Positions 22,173 through 31,145 of a stretch of 64,000 nt of DNA are shown here, piece by piece. The stretch is from Streptomyces sp. CB01635. Its GTDB lineage: Bacteria; Actinomycetota; Actinomycetes; Streptomycetales; Streptomycetaceae. Under the pieces are notes generated by a model that did no database searches, was not told the origin of the DNA, and saw only the letters and a program-made list of their open reading frames with translations. Position numbers and translations under genes: made by a program. Location: contig NZ_NNBL01000003.1 in assembly GCF_002803065.1 (NCBI RefSeq), forward strand, positions 765,461 to 829,460. The letters run 5' to 3'. Within the stretch, counting starts at the first letter, position 1, and every line of letters starts with the position of its first letter.

Positions 22173-25100
22173 ATGCCCGACTCCGCGCTGCTCCCGCCGG
22201 CCCCCACCGACGGCCTTCCGCTCATCGACATCTCCGCCACGGGTCCGGGACCCGCGCCGCTCCAGCAGGCCATGGAGCTGACGCGCCGCCACGGCCCCGC
22301 ACTCGTGCGCAGGCTGCACGGCCGCGACGCCCTCTTCGTCAGCGACCTCGACCTCGTCACCGAACTCGCCGACGAGACCCGGTTCGCCAAGCACGTCGGC
22401 CCGGCCCTGGAGAACGTCCGCAACTTCACGGCGGACGGCCTCTTCACCGCGTACAACGACGAACCGAACTGGGCCCGCGCCCACGACATCCTCATGCCCG
22501 CGTTCGCCCTGGGCTCCATGCGGACCTACCACCCCGTGATGTACCAGGTGTCCCGCCGCCTCATCGAGTCCTGGGACCGCGCCGCGCGCTCGGGCAGCCC
22601 CGTGGACGTGCCGGGCGACATGACACGGATGACCCTCGACACCATCGGACTCGCGGGCTTCGGCTACGACTTCGGGTCCTTCGAGGGCTCCGAGCCGCAC
22701 CCCTTCGTGGAGGCCATGGTCCGCTGCCTCGAATGGTCGATGAAGCGGCTCGCCCGCACGCCCGGAGCCGACCACTCGGCCGCCGACGCCGCGTTCAAGG
22801 CCGACGCGGACTATCTGGCGCAGGTGGTCGACGACGTCATCGCGGCGCGCACCGACGCGCCCGAAGGCGACGACCTGCTCGGTCTGATGCTCACCGCCCG
22901 CCACCCCGACGGCAGCGCGCTCGACACGGCGAACATCCGCAACCAGGTCATCACCTTCCTCATCGCGGGCCACGAGACCACCTCCGGCGCGATGTCCTTC
23001 GCGCTGTACTACCTGGCCAAGCACCCGGCCGTGCTCGACCTCGTGCGCCGTGAGGCCGACGCCCTGTTCGGGGACGCGGCCGACCCCGAGCCCACCTTCG
23101 ACGAGGTCGGCCGGCTCACGTACACGCGGCAGGTACTGAACGAGGCGCTGCGGCTGTGGCCTACCGCTGCCGCGTTCAGCCGGCACGCGCGCGAGGACAC
23201 GCTCCTCGGCGGACGCATCCCGCTGCGCGCCGGGCAGGCGGTCACTGTCCTCGCGCCGATGCTGCACCGGCAGCCCGTGTGGGGCGACAACCCGGAGCTG
23301 TTCGACCCCTCCCGGTTCACGCCCGAGGCGGAGGCCGCGCGCTCACCGCACGCCTTCAAGCCGTTCGGAACCGGTGAACGCGCTTGTATCGGACGGCAGT
23401 TCGCGCTCCACGAGGCGACGATGCTGCTCGCTCTCCTGGTGCACCGCTACCGGCTCGTCGATCACGCCGACTACGAGCTCACGGTCAAGGAGACGCTGAC
23501 GCTCAAGCCCGAGGGCTTCACCCTCACGCTCGTCCCGCGCACCTCCGCCGACCGGAACCACCCGGCCCTGCCAGGCCACGCGCCCGTGGAGGAGCGGACC
23601 GCCGCGCCGGACACGCTGCCAGCCCGGGTGCGGCCCGGCACCGGGGTCCTGTTCCTGCACGGCAGCAATTACGGGACCTGCCGCGGCCTCGCCGAGCAGC
23701 TCGCCGACGACGTCGCCGCGCTGGGCTGCGACACGGCCGTCGCACCGCTCGACACCCACGCGGGAGCGCTGCCCACCGACCGCCCCGTCGTCGTGGTCGC
23801 GGCCTCCTACAACGGCCGGCCCACCGACGACGCGGCCGAGTTCGCCACCTGGCTCGACGGTGCGCAGGACGGCGCCGCGAACGACGTCACCTACGCGGTC
23901 CTCGGCGTGGGCGACCGCAACTGGGCCGCCACCTACCAGCACGTACCGACCCGCATCGACGAACGGCTCGACGCGCTCGGCGGCACCCGCCTGTGCGAGC
24001 GCGCCGCGGCCGACGCCTCCGGCGACCTCAACGCCACCGTCCGCACGTTCACGACCGGGCTGCGCGCCGCGCTCCTCACGCAGTACGGGGACCCCGACGC
24101 GGCTCCGGCCGACGCCGCGGAGCCCGAGGACGCGTACGAGATCCGGGAGATCGGCGGTGGGCCGCTCGACGCCGCGGCAGCCCGGCACGGGCTCGTCCCG
24201 TTCACCGTCACGGAGGCAAGCTCCCTCACCGCGCCCGACCACCCGCGCACCAAGCGCTTCGTGCGTCTCGCGCTGCCCGAGGGCGTCACGTACCGCACGG
24301 GTGACCATCTCACGGTGCTGCCCGCCCAGGATCCCGCGCTCGTCGAGCGGACGGCCGCCGCCTTCGGTGTCGGCCTGGACACGGTCCTCGACATCAGGGC
24401 CCGGCGCCCGCGCCGCGACGGGCTCGCGCTCGACCGCCCGCTGACCGTCCGTCAACTCCTCACCTCCCACGTCGAGTTGGGGCACGCTCCCACCCCGGCC
24501 CAGGTGGCGCTGCTCGCCGAGGCGAACCCCTGCCCTCCCGAGAAGGCGGCGCTGGCGGCCCTCGCCGACGACCCGCGCACGCTCGTCGAACTCGTGGAGG
24601 ACCACCCCGCCCTGCGCGGCGCGCTGACCTGGCCGCAACTCCTCGACCTGCTCCCGCCGCTGAAGCCCCGGCACTACTCGATCTCGTCGAGCGCCGAGCG
24701 GAGCCCCACGCACGCCGACCTCATGGTGTCCGTCCTCGACGCCCCGGCCCGCTCGGGCCGCGGCCGGTTCCGCGGTACCGGATCGGCGTACCTGGCCGGG
24801 CTGCGGCCCGGTGACACGGTGCTCGCGCGCGTCCAGCCGTGCCGCGAGGTCTTCCGCGTCCCGAACGACTCGGAGACCCCGGTCGTCATGATCGCCGCGG
24901 GGACGGGTCTCGCCCCGTTCCGTGGCGCCGTCGCCGACCGCGGCGCGCTGCTGGCCGCAGGCACCCCGCTCGCGCCCGCCCTGTGCTACTTCGGGTGCGA
25001 CCACCCCCAGGGTGACTTCCTGCACGCCGACGAACTGCGCGCCGCCGAGGCCGCTGGCGCCGTCTCCCTGCGCCCCGTCTTCAGCGAGGCGCCCGAGGCG

Positions 25101-25340
25101 GGCCACGCCTTCGTCCAGCACCGGGTGGCCGCCGAGGCAGACGAACTGTGGGCGCTGCTCGGGGCCGGGGCGCGCGTCTATGTCTGCGGTGACGGGGCCC
25201 GGATGGCGCCCGGCGTGCGCGACGCGTTCCGCGCCCTGTTCCGGGACCGCACGCCGGGAGCCGACGACGACGCGGCCGAGCGCTGGCTCGCCGGTCTGGT
25301 CGTGGACGGACGCTACGTGGAGGACGTCTACGCGGGCTGA
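22173..25340 (+). CDS. self-sufficient cytochrome P450 / NADPH-P450 reductase (CYP102, BM3-like)
   Basis: 1055 aa, close to the 1049 aa of Bacillus P450 BM3. Heme domain (about 1-460): I-helix AGHETTS from residue 265, ExxR in EALRLWP, and heme loop FGTGERACIG with Cys405. A flavodoxin-like FMN domain follows (HGSNYGTCRGLAEQL), then an FAD/NADPH domain with RHYSISSS and GTGLAPFRG. The C-terminus RYVEDVYAG matches the BM3 family end. It should hydroxylate or epoxidise medium to long fatty acids in the cytoplasm. The ATG at 22173 was chosen by family length; AAAGG is 15 nt upstream. Control is probably by the divergent PAS-LuxR protein. Confidence 0.95.
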   Translation: MPDSALLPPAPTDGLPLIDISATGPGPAPLQQAMELTRRHGPALVRRLHGRDALFVSDLDLVTELADETRFAKHVGPALENVRNFTADGLFTAYNDEPNWARAHDILMPAFALGSMRTYHPVMYQVSRRLIESWDRAARSGSPVDVPGDMTRMTLDTIGLAGFGYDFGSFEGSEPHPFVEAMVRCLEWSMKRLARTPGADHSAADAAFKADADYLAQVVDDVIAARTDAPEGDDLLGLMLTARHPDGSALDTANIRNQVITFLIAGHETTSGAMSFALYYLAKHPAVLDLVRREADALFGDAADPEPTFDEVGRLTYTRQVLNEALRLWPTAAAFSRHAREDTLLGGRIPLRAGQAVTVLAPMLHRQPVWGDNPELFDPSRFTPEAEAARSPHAFKPFGTGERACIGRQFALHEATMLLALLVHRYRLVDHADYELTVKETLTLKPEGFTLTLVPRTSADRNHPALPGHAPVEERTAAPDTLPARVRPGTGVLFLHGSNYGTCRGLAEQLADDVAALGCDTAVAPLDTHAGALPTDRPVVVVAASYNGRPTDDAAEFATWLDGAQDGAANDVTYAVLGVGDRNWAATYQHVPTRIDERLDALGGTRLCERAAADASGDLNATVRTFTTGLRAALLTQYGDPDAAPADAAEPEDAYEIREIGGGPLDAAAARHGLVPFTVTEASSLTAPDHPRTKRFVRLALPEGVTYRTGDHLTVLPAQDPALVERTAAAFGVGLDTVLDIRARRPRRDGLALDRPLTVRQLLTSHVELGHAPTPAQVALLAEANPCPPEKAALAALADDPRTLVELVEDHPALRGALTWPQLLDLLPPLKPRHYSISSSAERSPTHADLMVSVLDAPARSGRGRFRGTGSAYLAGLRPGDTVLARVQPCREVFRVPNDSETPVVMIAAGTGLAPFRGAVADRGALLAAGTPLAPALCYFGCDHPQGDFLHADELRAAEAAGAVSLRPVFSEAPEAGHAFVQHRVAAEADELWALLGAGARVYVCGDGARMAPGVRDAFRALFRDRTPGADDDAAERWLAGLVVDGRYVEDVYAG

Positions 25341-25359
25341 GGACTCCGCGCACATGGCT

Positions 25360-25409
25360 CCGCCCCGGCGGCAGCGTGCGGCCGACGCCGCACGCTGCCG
25401 CCGGGGCGG
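25360..25409. terminator. bidirectional terminator hairpin
   Basis: Perfect 22-bp stem (25360-25381 with 25388-25409) around the 6-nt loop CCGACG, between the convergent ends of the CYP102 and asnB genes. Confidence 0.88.
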
Positions 25410-25416
25410 ACCCGGC

Positions 25417-27258
25417 TCAGGAAAGGACCAGCTCAGGGCTGTACATGTCGAGCCAGAGCGCGAGGTCCAGTGTGCGTTCGAGCCCGCGCCGGGACGCCTG
25501 CTCGGTCTGCGGTACGTCACGGTGCGCGGCCCGCGTCACCCGCTCCCGGTCGACCAGGTCGAACACCCGGTGCGACGGCCGGGCGAGCAGATCCTTCGCC
25601 TGGTTCTGGAGCGCCACGGCGTACTTCGGGTCCTGCGTCGACGGATACGGGCTCTTCGCCCGGTCGTACACCGACTTCGGCAGCACGTCCGCGGTCGCCT
25701 CGCGCAGCAGGCTCTTCTCCCGGCCGTCGAACGACTTCAGCGACCAGGGCGTGTTGTACACGTACTCGACGAGCCGGTGGTCGCAGAACGGGACGCGCAC
25801 CTCCAGTCCGACGGCCATGCTCGTGCGGTCCTTGCGGTCGAGCAGGACCCGCACAAAACGGGTCAGGTGCAGATGGCACATCCTGCGCATCCGGAACTCG
25901 AAGTCGCTCTCGCCGTCCAGGCGTTGGATGCCGCGCACGGCGCCCGCGTAGCTGTTGCGGACGTATCCGTCCAGGTCGAGGGCGCCGGCCAGGTCGCCGC
26001 GCAGGACGTCGGCGTCGTCGCCGAAGTGCTGGGACATGCGCACCAGCCACGGAAACGTGTCGGCACTGCGCGCCTCCTCGTCGAAGAACTGGAGGTAGCC
26101 GCCGAACACCTCGTCGGCGGACTCGCCCGACAGGGCTACGGTCGAGTGCTCCCTGATCGCCCGGAACAGCAGATACAGCGACGCGTCCATGTCCCCGAAG
26201 CCCGCGGGGATGTCACGGGCCCGGATCACCCGGGCTCGCACCTCGGGGTCGGCCAGCTCGTTCGAGTCGAGGACGATGTCGCGGTGGTCGGTGCCGGCCG
26301 CCTTCGCCACATCGTGCACGTACGGGGTGTCGGGTGTGCCGCGCATCTCGTCGGCGACGAAGTTCTCCGTCTGGCCCACGAAGTCCACGGCGAAGCTGCG
26401 TACGGTCTCGCCTTGTTCACCGAGCTGCCGCGCCGCGATCGCCGTCATGGCGGACGAGTCGAGGCCGCCGGAGAGCAGCGTGCAGCGCGGGACGTCGGAG
26501 ACGAGCTGGCGGCGCACGATGTCGTCGAGGAGCGAGCGTACGGTCGCGATCGACGTCTCGCGGTCGTCGGTGTGCGGGCGGGTCTCCAGCGTCCAGTACG
26601 CCCGCTGCCGCAGCCCGCTCCGGTCGACGGTCACGATGGTGCCCGGCTCCACCTCGTGCATCCCGTCCCAGACCGCGTGGCCCGGCGTCTTCACGATGGT
26701 GAACAGCTCTCGCAGGCCGTCCAACGTCACGCGTGACCTCGCGAGCGGATTGGCGAGGATCGCCTTGGGCTCGGACCCGAAGAGGACGCCGTCCGGAGTC
26801 TCGTAGAAATAGAACGGCTTGATGCCCATGCGGTCCCTGATCATCACGAGCTTGTTCTCGCGGCCGTCCCAGACGGCGAACGCGTACATGCCGTTGAGGC
26901 GCTGGGCCAGCCCCTCGCCCCACTCCAGGTAGCCGCGCAGTACGACCTCGGTGTCGGATTCGGTGGTGAACGTGTGGCCGTGTCCGGTCAGTTCGCGGCG
27001 GAGTTCCGTGTAGTTGTACGTCTCGCCGGAGTAGACGAGCGCGACGGTGCCGCGCGGTGTCTCGGCGGTCATCGGCTGACGCCCGCCCGGCAGGTCGATG
27101 ATCGCCAGCCTGCGGTGGCCGAGCGCCGCGGGCCCCTCGGTCCACGTGCCGCGGTCGTCCGGGCCGCGGCACTCCATCGTCTGCGTCATCGCATCCAATG
27201 TGTCGGCCGAAGCGCGCAGGTCGCGATCGAAGGAGACCCAGCCGGTGATGCCACACAT
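25417..27258 (-). CDS. asnB: asparagine synthase (glutamine-hydrolysing)
   Basis: 613 aa class II amidotransferase. MCGITGW gives the nucleophile Cys2 after Met removal. The Ntn glutaminase domain (about 2-200) has RGPDDRGTW, RRLAIIDL and GETYNY. The synthetase domain (about 230-560) has the PP-loop LLSGGLDSSA and SGESADEVFGGY. AGGAGG is 6 nt upstream of ATG 27258. Streptomyces genomes carry several AsnB paralogues, some within antibiotic clusters; nothing adjacent here suggests a special substrate, so asparagine synthesis is the default. Confidence 0.93.
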   Translation of the reverse strand: MCGITGWVSFDRDLRASADTLDAMTQTMECRGPDDRGTWTEGPAALGHRRLAIIDLPGGRQPMTAETPRGTVALVYSGETYNYTELRRELTGHGHTFTTESDTEVVLRGYLEWGEGLAQRLNGMYAFAVWDGRENKLVMIRDRMGIKPFYFYETPDGVLFGSEPKAILANPLARSRVTLDGLRELFTIVKTPGHAVWDGMHEVEPGTIVTVDRSGLRQRAYWTLETRPHTDDRETSIATVRSLLDDIVRRQLVSDVPRCTLLSGGLDSSAMTAIAARQLGEQGETVRSFAVDFVGQTENFVADEMRGTPDTPYVHDVAKAAGTDHRDIVLDSNELADPEVRARVIRARDIPAGFGDMDASLYLLFRAIREHSTVALSGESADEVFGGYLQFFDEEARSADTFPWLVRMSQHFGDDADVLRGDLAGALDLDGYVRNSYAGAVRGIQRLDGESDFEFRMRRMCHLHLTRFVRVLLDRKDRTSMAVGLEVRVPFCDHRLVEYVYNTPWSLKSFDGREKSLLREATADVLPKSVYDRAKSPYPSTQDPKYAVALQNQAKDLLARPSHRVFDLVDRERVTRAAHRDVPQTEQASRRGLERTLDLALWLDMYSPELVLS

Positions 27259-27482
27259 ACGTTCCTCCTGCATGCCGTTCTGGCGCCGAATCAGTTGTAT
27301 CCAGCACCTATATGTCGAGCGTGTGACATGGCGCTGTGTACGGTCAACGCGTCGGTAACCCGGCGGGGGTCGGTGACCCGACGGTTTCGGCCGCTCTTTG
27401 CTTGACAGGGTGGAACGGTCCCCATCGCAAATCGCGACGGCGCGCCGGTCATTGCCGGAATGCGGGCGGCCGCACGGGCGGG

Positions 27483-27530
27483 ATCCGGCCAAGGGCAAAA
27501 ACTTGATCAACTCCTGGCCGGACCCCGCGG
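27483..27530. terminator. imperfect hairpin downstream of the OPA-type transporter gene
   Basis: GGATCCGGCCAAGGG and CTCCTGGCCGGACCCC can pair with few mismatches around an A/T-richer loop that includes AAAAACTTGATCAA. It sits directly after the transporter stop and before the asnB promoter region. The rest of 27259-27482 is the asnB upstream region. GGGTC-GGT-GACCC (about 27368-27380) is a small palindrome there. Confidence 0.45.
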
Positions 27531-27533
27531 TCC

Positions 27534-28874
27534 TCAGGCCGTCACGGCCGTCCGGTTCCAGTGCGGCAGCATGACCACTCCCGCGAGCGCCGCCGCGGCC
27601 GCGAAGCCGTAGAAGAGCACGGTGGTCGCGAGGAACCCCGGGAGCAGGCCGCCGAGGATCGCGCCGACGGAGCCGCAGCCGTTGACGAAACCGGTCGCGG
27701 TGCCCGCCCCGGCCAGGCCGCCCGAGTCGACGGCCGCGACGCCCGCGATCAGGGCGTCCGCTGCGTAGAGACCGAAGCCGATCACGGCCAGGACGCCGAC
27801 CATCGTCCCGGTGCTGCCGGTCGCGGTGAGCGGCGCGAACGCCGCGAGCATCACCGTCAGCAGACCGAGCGAGAGGACGCACGGCGGGACGCGCCGGGAC
27901 GAGAACAGGCGGTCGGAGATCCAGCCGACCGTCATCGGCGCCAGCACTCCGGCCACACCGAACGCCACCGGGATCAGCGTGGCCTCCAACTTGCCCACCT
28001 CGGGCAGCCGTTCACTGACGATCACGGGGCCCCACAACAGGAGCGCGTACCGGGCGGGCTTGAGCAGGAAGTACGCGGCGCTGAGCGTCAGGACCATCCG
28101 GTTGCGCAGGATCTCGCGGTAGATCTCGCGCGAGGTGGGCGGCGCCTCGGCGGGCTCGGGCACGGCGCCCGAGCCGGCCGTCGTCTCCGGGGCGTCGGGC
28201 CGCGGGAGACCCACGTCGGCGGGCTCGTTGCGCTGGAAGACGACGAACAGCACCAGGACGACGGCCAGTGTCGCGGACCCCGCCAGGAACGCGGCGTGCC
28301 AGCTGTCGAAGACCGAGTACGCCCACCAGCCGAGGAACGGCGGCGCCGCGAGGCCGCCGAACGCGTAGTTCGTGCACCACAGGCCGAGGATCCGGCCGCG
28401 GTCCTTCACCGGCACGAAACTGGTCACGTTCTTGCACAGCGGGGCCCAGCCCGTCGACTGCGCGAGCCCCTGCACGGCCATCGCGACGCCGAACACCACG
28501 AGCGAGCTGCTCAGGCCGATGACCGCCGAGGCGACCACCGCGCCCGCCATCCCGCCGATCACGACGACCCGCGGCCCGAACCGGTCCGCCCACGAGCCCC
28601 ATGCGAACTGCCCCACCGCGTACGCCGCGAGATACACGGCGTCGATCACACCGAGCGTGTGGGACGTGAGCGTGTGGTTGACCGCTGGGTCGTCCAGAAT
28701 GCCGAGTTTGGCGACCGGGAACGCCTGCCGGACGAAGTAGAAGCCCGCGTACGCGATCCAGGTGACTGCGAATATCTGCCACCGCCAGCGCTGCGACCGC
28801 CGGACGGATCCGGGGGCGGCGGCGGGGGACCGGAGCGGGTCGAGCGCGGTGCCTGGCCGGGTGCCGTCGGGCAT
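27534..28874 (-). CDS. MFS transporter, organophosphate:phosphate antiporter (GlpT/UhpT) type
   Basis: 446 aa, 12 predicted membrane helices. The N-terminus (WRWQIFAVTWIAYAGFYFVRQAFPVAK) and LAAYAVGQFAWGSWADRFGPR are typical of the OPA branch, which carries sugar phosphates, glycerol-3-P and phosphonates. Lys/Arg residues in helices 1 and 7 (FVRQ; LLKPARYALLLWGP) could bind the phosph(on)ate. Beside an HpnW-like flavoprotein and a phosphonatase-like hydrolase, an aminoalkylphosphonate is the most likely substrate. GAGGAAGAGGAG precedes the ATG. It is 133 nt after the flavoprotein gene, probably in the same operon. Confidence 0.85.
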   Translation of the reverse strand: MPDGTRPGTALDPLRSPAAAPGSVRRSQRWRWQIFAVTWIAYAGFYFVRQAFPVAKLGILDDPAVNHTLTSHTLGVIDAVYLAAYAVGQFAWGSWADRFGPRVVVIGGMAGAVVASAVIGLSSSLVVFGVAMAVQGLAQSTGWAPLCKNVTSFVPVKDRGRILGLWCTNYAFGGLAAPPFLGWWAYSVFDSWHAAFLAGSATLAVVLVLFVVFQRNEPADVGLPRPDAPETTAGSGAVPEPAEAPPTSREIYREILRNRMVLTLSAAYFLLKPARYALLLWGPVIVSERLPEVGKLEATLIPVAFGVAGVLAPMTVGWISDRLFSSRRVPPCVLSLGLLTVMLAAFAPLTATGSTGTMVGVLAVIGFGLYAADALIAGVAAVDSGGLAGAGTATGFVNGCGSVGAILGGLLPGFLATTVLFYGFAAAAALAGVVMLPHWNRTAVTA

Positions 28875-29007
28875 GGTGGTCTCCTCTTCCTCGGTGCCTG
28901 GTGAGCGATGAGTGCGGGGGGTGACGTGCCGCAGTGCTGCGTGGTGCCGGGCCCCGCGCCGCGAGACGTGCTCGCGCCGCGGGCTGCCCTCTGTGCCGGG
29001 TGGTCGG

Positions 29008-30192
29008 TCAGGCCGTCGCGGCCAGAGACTCGTCGAACGTGGCTGCGGCGAGGCCGAAGGAGAGCGTCATACCGATGCCCGAGGTGACCGAGATGGCCCG
29101 CACGCCGGGTGCCATGTCGCGGACCAGGAGGGGGCCGCTGCCGCTGCTCGCGTAGACGCCCTGCCAGCGCTCCTTCACCTGGAGATCGCCCGTGCCGAGG
29201 ACCTTGGCCGCCGAGTCGAGCAGCAGCTGTGCCGTCGGCTCGTCCTCGAAGGGGATCGCGGTCCGCCCGTAGGCGTGCGAGTCACCGACGAGGACCGTGC
29301 CGTCGGGCAGCCGGGTGAACATGACGTTCGCGACGACGTCGAGCAACTCCGGGCTGTGGCCGATGACCTCCTCGCGCAGCCTCGGCCCCGACGGCATGGC
29401 CGTGAAGGCGTCGTAGCGCAGCATGGACGTGGCGGTCAGGATCGCCGCGTCCGTGCGGAAGGCGTCGGGCGCCGCGACGCGCGCCATCGTGAGGCGGCAG
29501 CGCTCGATGCCGTGCTCCTCCGCCGCCGTGGGGTACAGGCGGTCCAGGTCGTGACCCACGCAGACGAGGATCCGGTCGCCGTGGACCGGGCCGCGGCCGG
29601 TGTGGACGGTGCCCTCCGCGACGCCGTTCACGTTCGTGCCCCACACCACGGTGACGTTGGGCTGTATGGACAGCCATGCGGCCAGGTCCGGGGCAGCCTC
29701 GCGGGGGTTGACGCGCAGGTCGTCGGGGAGGAAGGCGCCGCCCACGATGTCGGCGGCGTCGGCACCCCGGCCGAGTTCGCCCGCGACCTCCTCGCGGGTC
29801 CGCAGCCGGACGGTGTCCGCGCCGCGCTCCTCGCGCAGCTCCTCCAGGACCGCCAGTTCCGCCTCCGACCTCGCCACCACGAGCGCGCCGGCCTCCTTGG
29901 CCCACAGGCCCGAGCTCTTCGCGGCCTCCAGCCATCCGGCCCGCGAGCGGTAGGCGAGTTCCAGCAGGTCGCCGCGTTGTGCCGTGATGCAGCAGTGCCC
30001 GAAGTTGCGTACCGAAGCCCCTACGGGCTGCCAGTCCCGCTCGATGACCGTGACGGTCAGCCCGCGCCGGGCGGCCTCGAAGGCGTGGGCGAGGCCGACG
30101 ACCCCGGCGCCGACGACGACCAGGTCGCTGCGGCCGCCGGGCAGCTCGGAGGCGGGCGAAGGGGTGGAGGGGGACGCTGTTGTGATGCTCAT
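29008..30192 (-). CDS. FAD-dependent amine oxidase, HpnW-like (TIGR03364 type)
   Basis: 394 aa D-amino-acid-oxidase-fold flavoprotein. The FAD site is DLVVVGAGVVGLAHAFEAARRG (split motif from about residue 23), then GASVRNFGH, a hallmark of the TIGR03364 clade that occurs beside phosphonatase-like enzymes. The C-terminal FAD contact is SGIGMTLSFGLAAA. Predicted reaction: oxidation of an aminoalkylphosphonate, perhaps an N-methylated form of 2-aminoethylphosphonate, to phosphonoacetaldehyde. The reaction is inferred, not shown by the sequence. It is divergent from the GntR gene and controlled from operator sites at 30231 and 30369. Confidence 0.87.
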   Translation of the reverse strand: MSITTASPSTPSPASELPGGRSDLVVVGAGVVGLAHAFEAARRGLTVTVIERDWQPVGASVRNFGHCCITAQRGDLLELAYRSRAGWLEAAKSSGLWAKEAGALVVARSEAELAVLEELREERGADTVRLRTREEVAGELGRGADAADIVGGAFLPDDLRVNPREAAPDLAAWLSIQPNVTVVWGTNVNGVAEGTVHTGRGPVHGDRILVCVGHDLDRLYPTAAEEHGIERCRLTMARVAAPDAFRTDAAILTATSMLRYDAFTAMPSGPRLREEVIGHSPELLDVVANVMFTRLPDGTVLVGDSHAYGRTAIPFEDEPTAQLLLDSAAKVLGTGDLQVKERWQGVYASSGSGPLLVRDMAPGVRAISVTSGIGMTLSFGLAAATFDESLAATA

Positions 30193-30230
30193 GGATTGCA
30201 GCGTGCGAGGCCTTGGGCGTATGGGGCAAG

Positions 30231-30246
30231 ACTTGTGTGTACAAGT
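30231..30246. promoter_or_regulatory. GntR operator 1 (flavoprotein promoter)
   Basis: ACTTGT-GTGT-ACAAGT, perfect 6-bp arms, 39 bp upstream of the flavoprotein start. It matches operator 2 at the regulator start (CTTGT-N4-ACAAG). Confidence 0.8.
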
Positions 30247-30368
30247 TTTCCGTCTGTTTACCTTCCGTGCCCCGGAGTGGGGGTGGACGACCCCGAAACG
30301 TCACCCGAAGGCCCTGCGCCGGCCACGTGCGGGCCTTGAGGGGAGGCGGGTCGAGCTGCCATAGTCGT

Positions 30369-30382
30369 CTTGTGAAGACAAG
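30369..30382. promoter_or_regulatory. GntR operator 2 (overlaps the regulator start codon)
   Basis: CTTGT-GAAG-ACAAG. The regulator GTG start (30372-30374) lies inside it, so binding would block initiation or the leader region: probable autorepression. Confidence 0.75.
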
Positions 30383-31145
30383 TAAGGGTGTTCCGCTCCA
30401 CGAGAAGCTCGGCGCTGAGTTCCTGCGGCGTATCGAGTCCGGTGAGTGGCCGGAGGGCGAGCCGGTACCGAGCGAATCCCAGCTCTGCGAAGAGTTCGGG
30501 ACCTCCCGCGGGCCGGTCAGGCAGGCCTTGTCGATACTGCGGTCCGATGGGCATCTCGTCGGCGGCCGGGGCAAGCCGCCCGTCGCCCGCAGAGCAGCCC
30601 CGTCGCAGCCTTTCGCGTCGCTCATGTCGTTCACGCAGTGGGCCAGATCCATCGGCCGCGAACCGGGGCAGCTGACCGTCGAGGTCGCCCGCCGCCGGGC
30701 CTCCCCGGAGGCCGCCGCACGGCTCGGCCTCGACGAGGGCGAACCCGTGGTCGACCTGGTCCGGCTGCGTCACCTGGACGGTGTGCCGGTCATGGTCGAG
30801 CGCTCCACGTTCGTCCTCCACGTCGGCCGGCACCTGTTCGACATGGACCCCGACGCGGGCTCGATCTACGAGGCGCTGTGCGCGCGCGATGTCGACCTGC
30901 ACCACGCCCGCCACACCATCGACGCCATCGCCGCCGACACGCAGGACGCGTCGCTCCTCGGCATCGAGCCGGGCGAACCCCTGCTGCGCGTAAGGCGGTT
31001 GGCGCTCTCGCGGGACGGCGTGCCCCTGGAGTACGCCGACGACCGCTATCTGCCCACACTCGCCAACTTCACCATCGAGAACACCGCCGAGGGACGCACC
31101 GTCGTCGGCCGGTACCGCACTGACGAGGAGAACCCCAGTGATTGA
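30372..31145 (+). CDS. GntR/HutC family regulator of the phosphonate-type genes
   Basis: 257 aa. N-terminal GntR winged helix (PLHEKLGAEFLRRIESGEWPEGEPVPSESQLCEEFGTSRGPVRQALSIL). C-terminal UTRA ligand domain (about 90-245), as in PhnF and DasR, which bind phosphorylated small molecules. The GTG at 30372 lies inside an inverted repeat. Its 3' end overlaps the phosphonatase-like gene by 8 bp, so both are co-translated. Divergent from the flavoprotein gene. The effector is probably a phosphonate or its aldehyde. Confidence 0.9.
   Translation: MKTSKGVPLHEKLGAEFLRRIESGEWPEGEPVPSESQLCEEFGTSRGPVRQALSILRSDGHLVGGRGKPPVARRAAPSQPFASLMSFTQWARSIGREPGQLTVEVARRRASPEAAARLGLDEGEPVVDLVRLRHLDGVPVMVERSTFVLHVGRHLFDMDPDAGSIYEALCARDVDLHHARHTIDAIAADTQDASLLGIEPGEPLLRVRRLALSRDGVPLEYADDRYLPTLANFTIENTAEGRTVVGRYRTDEENPSD

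Noticed and set aside
23343..25520. 725-aa minus-strand frame opposite the CYP102 reductase
   Set aside because: Antisense shadow; no recognisable domain, while the plus strand has all P450 and reductase motifs.
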